From Spirochaetaceae bacterium (GTDB taxonomy: Bacteria > Spirochaetota > Spirochaetia > Treponematales > Breznakiellaceae), in assembly GCA_031288215.1 (NCBI GenBank), contig JAITRV010000097.1, positions 1-8,109 of the forward strand: a stretch of 8,109 bases of DNA. The letters run 5' to 3'. Shown piece after piece: positions 5,409-8,109 of this stretch. Made by a program: the position numbers and the translations under genes. Each line of letters opens with the position of its first letter. Position 1 is the first letter of the stretch. The notes beneath the pieces are model-generated. The model made no database searches, had not been told where the DNA came from, and was given only the letters and a program-made list of their open reading frames with translations.

Positions 5409-5912
5409 ATGTACAAGAAATGGTTAACCGGATTGGTTTGTCTCTGTCTCTGCGCCGGGTTGTCCGCGCAGGAAGACATCCCGCGGTTTTCTTTCGGCGG
5501 CGGCATAAGCGCCGCGGCGGGATTCACCGGAGGCGGGCACGGGGAATTCAGTTTTCCGCTTTCCCGTGGCACGGCGAGCCTGGATATACGAAACCATCTG
5601 GTGCTCCGGGGCGGCGGCGGCGATACGTTCGGTTCCGTTGCCTTGTCCGAGAAAATCAGTATCGGCGGCATACAGCCGGGCAAATTCCGTTCGTACGCCT
5701 TTGCGGAAGGGGGCGTCGGTTTTTACGGAGCGCCGTCAAAGCCCTTCTTCGATATGCCTTTGTGCTATTCCTTCGGCATCGGCGGCGGCACGGATATATT
5801 CCTCACTGAAGATGCAAGTATCTATTTTGAAACCGGCTGGCTGGGACAGCTTGCTTCGGAGGATCTGTTTCACGGAACCATGATTCAAATCGGCTGGCGC
5901 AGCTGGTTCTAA
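5409..5912 (+). CDS. Predicted small outer-membrane beta-barrel protein
   Basis: I recognise the type but not a named family. The 167-residue protein starts with a signal peptide (Lys3-Lys4, hydrophobic core WLTGLVCLCLCAG, likely cut after Ala20 or Gln21 in LSAQED). Cysteines at 11, 13 and 15 lie in the core; no good lipobox is seen, so a lipoprotein is less likely, though spirochaete lipoboxes are loose. The mature part alternates glycine-rich and hydrophobic/aromatic stretches that look like amphipathic strands (about 26-40, 42-50, 56-68, 74-87, 93-107, 115-130, 133-146, 156-167). The chain ends IGWRSWF with a C-terminal Phe, the hallmark of BAM-inserted barrels. The length suits an eight-strand barrel. 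ATG 5409 has GGAGG at 5398-5402. It follows the membrane LuxR gene after a 106-bp gap with a direct repeat, so it may be a target of that regulator. A strong hairpin lies just downstream. Confidence 0.75.
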   Translation: MYKKWLTGLVCLCLCAGLSAQEDIPRFSFGGGISAAAGFTGGGHGEFSFPLSRGTASLDIRNHLVLRGGGGDTFGSVALSEKISIGGIQPGKFRSYAFAEGGVGFYGAPSKPFFDMPLCYSFGIGGGTDIFLTEDASIYFETGWLGQLASEDLFHGTMIQIGWRSWF

Positions 5913-5924
5913 GGCCGGAACAGG

Positions 5925-5961
5925 GCATCGGCGCTTCCTTTTCTTGAGGAACCGCCGATGC
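5925..5961 (+). terminator. Strong hairpin after the outer-membrane protein gene
   Basis: GCATCGGCG (5925-5933) pairs with CGCCGATGC (5953-5961). After one C/C mismatch the stem continues as TTCC (5935-5938) with GGAA (5948-5951) around a 9-nt loop. It begins 13 bp after the stop codon. No T run follows the stem on the plus strand, so it may protect the mRNA end or act with a factor rather than as a classical intrinsic terminator. Confidence 0.5.
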
Positions 5962-6022
5962 TCCCGCGGTCCCGAAATATCCATAATGCCTCAAAATAAA
6001 AAATCTAACCACAGGCAGCGCG

Positions 6023-6062
6023 CTCATACGGCAACCGGGGCGAGGGACGGCTGCCGTATGAG
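6023..6062. repeat. 11-bp inverted repeat inside the insertion remnant
   Basis: CTCATACGGCA (6023-6033) and TGCCGTATGAG (6052-6062) are perfectly complementary with an 18-nt spacer. The left arm covers the stop of the transposase remnant. It may be a by-product of rearrangement or a terminator-like hairpin; no T run follows on either side. Confidence 0.6.
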
Positions 6063-6262
6063 ATATTTTGGGTGATTCAGTTCCATCAGCGCCTTGATCT
6101 CCGGGGTCATACCAAAAGCAGGCCATGCCTCAAAGAAGGGCATTTGTTCCCGGATAAGAGGGAAAGCTCCTTTCCCCAATGGGTGATATGCGGCGCATAT
6201 GTGCGATTATAACCGGCGGCAGCAACAAACTCATCGAGGGTTAGAATTTTGTTTTGAGGCAT
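6024..6262 (-). pseudogene. Transposase remnant (integrase-core/ISNCY-like), frameshifted and internally deleted
   Basis: From ATG 6262 the minus strand reads MPQNKILTLDEFVAAAGYNR then TYAPHITHWGKE. This resembles the N-terminal helix-turn-helix of integrase-core transposases, in which LDEF...TGYNRKYA is typical. The frame then closes early. In the next frame a second block continues: PLIREQMPFFEAW, then TPEIKALMEL, reminiscent of a later part of the same kind of transposase, until TGA 6026-6024. The two blocks are joined by a frame change and apparent loss of intervening sequence. A ribosome-site-like AAAAGG precedes the ATG. The family match is from memory and is moderate; the pattern of a broken gene inside inverted repeats is direct. 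Confidence 0.55.
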
Positions 6263-6304
6263 GACCTTTTGGGGGTTAGATTAATTATGAGGCAATGTAC
6301 GCCC

Positions 6305-6333
6305 TTGAACAATGTCTCCCGATAGTATATAAT
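6305..6333 (+). promoter_or_regulatory. Near-consensus promoter for nifJ
   Basis: TTGAAC (6305-6310) and TATAAT (6328-6333) are separated by 17 bp. Transcription would start near 6340, leaving a leader of about 20 nt with GAGG (6351-6354) 7 bases before the ATG. The promoter lies just outside the right end of the insertion remnant. A constitutive, strong promoter fits a core metabolic enzyme. Confidence 0.75.
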
Positions 6334-6361
6334 AAAAGAAACCTACCAATGAGGAAGTGCT

Positions 6362-8109
6362 ATGTCCAACAAAAATATGGTCATGATTGACGGAAACGCC
6401 GCAGCGGCTTATGTGGCCCATGCCTTGAGTGAGGTAATCGCCATTTACCCGCGTACCCCGTCCAGTCCTATGGGGGAACTCTCCGACGAGTTTTCCGCCC
6501 AAGGCCGGAAAAACCTGTGGGGAACCATTCCCCAGGTTGTTGAAATGCAGTCCGAGGCGGGCGCCGCCGGCGCCGTACACGGAGCCCTGACCACCGGGGC
6601 CCTCTCTACCACCTTTACCGCTTCCCAGGGGCTCCTGTTGATGATCCCCAACATGTACAAGATCGCCGGGGAGCTTACCTCCACGGTCTTCCACATCGCC
6701 GCCCGGGCCCTGGCCACCAGTTCCCTCTCCATTTTCGGCGACCACCAGGACGTGATGGCCTGCCGGCAGACCGGCTGGGCGATTTTGTCCTCCAACAGCG
6801 TCCAGGAAGCGATGGACCTGGCGATTATCGCCCACGCCTCCACCCTGCGCGCCCGGGTGCCGTTCCTCCATTTTTTCGACGGCTTCCGGACCAGCCATGA
6901 ACAGCAGAAAATCGAAGAAGTCCCCTATGACGTGATGCGCCGGATGATCGACGAGGACCTCGTCCGCGCCCACCGCCTCCGGGGGCTTACCCCGGAAAAA
7001 CCCTTTATCCGGGGCACCGCCCAGAATCCCGACACCTACTTCCAGGGCCGGGAGGGGGTGAACAAGTACTACGATGCGGTAAGCGCCATTGTTCAGGCGG
7101 AAATGGACAAATACGCCGCCCTCACCGGCCGCTCCTACCACCTCTTTGACTATTTCGGCGCCCCGGACGCGGAAAAGGTGATCATCATCATGGGTTCCGG
7201 CGCGGAAACCTGCGAGGAAACCGTGGAATACCTTGCCGCCAAGGGCGAAAAGGTCGCCGTCCTCAAGGTCCGGCTCTTCCGGCCCTTCGACGCCGCCGCC
7301 TTTGTCAAAGCCCTCCCCGCGACGGTGAAGTCCATCGCCATCCTGGACCGGACCAAAGAGCCCGGCTCCCTGGGGGAACCCCTCTACGAGGATGTCCGCA
7401 CCGCCATCGGCGAAGTCATGGCCACGGGAAAGGCCCCCTTCAAGGGCTATCCCCTGGTCCTGGGGGGCCGTTACGGCCTGGGTTCCAAGGAATTCACCCC
7501 CGGCATGGTCAAGGCGGTTTTCGACAACCTCTCCGGCAAGAAAATTCCCAACTTTGCCGTGGGCATCAAGGACGATGTCCTGGGAAGGAGCCTGGACTAC
7601 GACGAACACTTTGCGATCCCCGAGGAGGGGATGAACGAGGCCATGTTCTACGGCCTCGGATCCGACGGCACCGTGGGGGCCAACAAAAACTCCATCAAGA
7701 TCATCGGCGACACCAAGCCTGAGCTGTTCGCCCAGGCCTATTTCTCATACGACTCCAAAAAATCCGGGGGCTTCACCATCAGCCACCTGCGTTTCGGCAA
7801 GAAGCCCATCCGCCGGCCCTACCTTATCACCAAGGCGGACTTCCTGGCCTGCCACAAGTTCTCCTATATGGAGACCCTGGATATGCTGGCCAACGCCAAA
7901 GAAGGGGCGACCTTCCTCCTCAACAGCCCCTACGGCGCGGCGGAGGTCTGGAACGAAATCCCCCAGGAAGCCCAGAAGCGGATCATCGATAAAAAACTCA
8001 AATTTTTCGTGATCAACGCCGCGGAGATCGCCCGGAAAACCGGCATGGGGAACCGGATCAACACGGTCATGCAGGCCGCCTACTTCAAAATTTCCGGCGT
8101 ACTGCCCGA
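6362..8109 (+). CDS. nifJ: Pyruvate:ferredoxin (flavodoxin) oxidoreductase, N-terminal part
   Basis: This cytoplasmic enzyme oxidises pyruvate with CoA to acetyl-CoA, CO2 and reduced ferredoxin or flavodoxin. The window holds the first 582 codons of a protein that is usually near 1,200 residues; it is cut by the window edge, not truncated. Domain I (about 1-259) shows MIDGNAAAAYVA (8-19), the pyruvate/TPP loop YPRTPSSPMGE (29-39), EMQSEAGAAGAVHGAL (61-76) with the TPP glutamate Glu65, and Arg115. The domain I/II hinge has TGRSYHLFDY (255-264). LDRTKEPGSLGEPLY and GGRYGLGSKEF follow in domain II, and the start of domain III has GSDGTVGANK, YFSYDSKKSGG and ISHLRFG. The iron-sulphur and C-terminal TPP domains lie beyond the window. 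The loop reads PRTP where homologues have PITP, so Arg31 replaces Ile next to catalytic Thr32. ATG 6362 has GAGG 7 bases upstream and its own promoter. In acetogenic or fermenting spirochaetes it links pyruvate to ferredoxin. Confidence 0.96.
   Translation, partial: MSNKNMVMIDGNAAAAYVAHALSEVIAIYPRTPSSPMGELSDEFSAQGRKNLWGTIPQVVEMQSEAGAAGAVHGALTTGALSTTFTASQGLLLMIPNMYKIAGELTSTVFHIAARALATSSLSIFGDHQDVMACRQTGWAILSSNSVQEAMDLAIIAHASTLRARVPFLHFFDGFRTSHEQQKIEEVPYDVMRRMIDEDLVRAHRLRGLTPEKPFIRGTAQNPDTYFQGREGVNKYYDAVSAIVQAEMDKYAALTGRSYHLFDYFGAPDAEKVIIIMGSGAETCEETVEYLAAKGEKVAVLKVRLFRPFDAAAFVKALPATVKSIAILDRTKEPGSLGEPLYEDVRTAIGEVMATGKAPFKGYPLVLGGRYGLGSKEFTPGMVKAVFDNLSGKKIPNFAVGIKDDVLGRSLDYDEHFAIPEEGMNEAMFYGLGSDGTVGANKNSIKIIGDTKPELFAQAYFSYDSKKSGGFTISHLRFGKKPIRRPYLITKADFLACHKFSYMETLDMLANAKEGATFLLNSPYGAAEVWNEIPQEAQKRIIDKKLKFFVINAAEIARKTGMGNRINTVMQAAYFKISGVLP

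Larger units (their letters stand above)
5987..6294 (-). mobile_element. Decayed insertion sequence with imperfect terminal inverted repeats
   Basis: The left end (5987-6010) begins TGCCTCA and ends AATCTAACC. The right end, read on the minus strand from 6294 to 6274, also begins TGCCTCA and ends AATCTAACC, with a 3-base length difference between. Between these ends lies a short transposase remnant on the minus strand. A third copy of the same motif (6262 to 6239, minus) covers the first codons of that remnant. The element is about 308 bp, far below a full insertion sequence, so it has lost most of its interior. I see no target-site duplication (flanks CCATAA on the left, ATGTAC on the right). 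The right end lies 11 bp before the nifJ -35 box. Confidence 0.6.

Noticed and set aside
5396..5809. A 137-codon open frame overlapping the barrel gene in another frame
   Set aside because: Arg-rich product without signal or motif; the overlapping frame from 5409 has a ribosome site, signal peptide and C-terminal Phe.
5803..6126. A 107-codon minus-strand open frame across the hairpin and insertion remnant
   Set aside because: It crosses from the insertion remnant into the barrel gene antisense and is out of frame with both recognisable transposase blocks.
6281..7609. A 442-codon open frame on the minus strand opposite nifJ
   Set aside because: It is antisense to a gene with full family similarity, its product is low-complexity Gly/His/Val-rich without recognisable motifs, and it arises from the strong codon bias of nifJ.

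Overview
The window looks like a stretch of spirochaete chromosome. The best guess is a Treponema of the termite-gut type (T. primitia or T. azotonutricium). This rests on gene content and style only: a two-subunit aspartate transcarbamoylase, a seven-pass membrane LuxR-type regulator, a small Phe-terminated outer-membrane protein, a NifJ-type pyruvate oxidoreductase, and GC-rich coding DNA with AT-rich promoters. No rRNA or other phylogenetic marker is present, so the assignment is an inference.

Layout from left to right. Bases 1-223 are a leader region that starts with a 9-nt tandem repeat and has a hairpin ahead of pyrB. pyrB (224-1153, +) and pyrI (1147-1581, +) overlap by 7 bp and encode the catalytic and regulatory chains of aspartate transcarbamoylase. 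Bases 1585-1685 fill the gap between convergent genes with a compact nested inverted-repeat structure: a 13-bp closing stem around three hairpins. It may be a two-way terminator or a small palindromic element. On the minus strand, a low-specificity threonine aldolase gene (3850 to 2816) is coupled by a 1-base TGATG overlap to an M24 metallopeptidase gene (2816 to 1698). A divergent control region (3851-4160) carries an extended -10 promoter for the aldolase operon, a terminator-like hairpin, and a strong TTGAAC-17-TATAAT promoter facing right.

That rightward promoter serves a 90-residue predicted membrane protein (4161-4433) and a 284-residue regulator with seven predicted membrane segments and a C-terminal LuxR helix-turn-helix (4448-5302, GTG start). 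A 106-bp gap with an 11-bp direct repeat spaced by 22 bp leads to a secreted 167-residue predicted outer-membrane beta-barrel protein (5409-5912). These three genes are the least familiar part of the window and may form one membrane sensing and envelope-response unit.

Bases 5913-6361 hold a strong hairpin and a decayed insertion sequence with imperfect terminal inverted repeats and a frameshifted, internally deleted transposase remnant on the minus strand. A near-consensus promoter follows for nifJ (6362 to the window end, +), the first 582 codons of pyruvate:ferredoxin/flavodoxin oxidoreductase.

The metabolic genes are housekeeping: pyrimidine synthesis, amino-acid and peptide turnover, and pyruvate oxidation. 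I see no CRISPR array, tRNA, rRNA, phage gene or replication origin.
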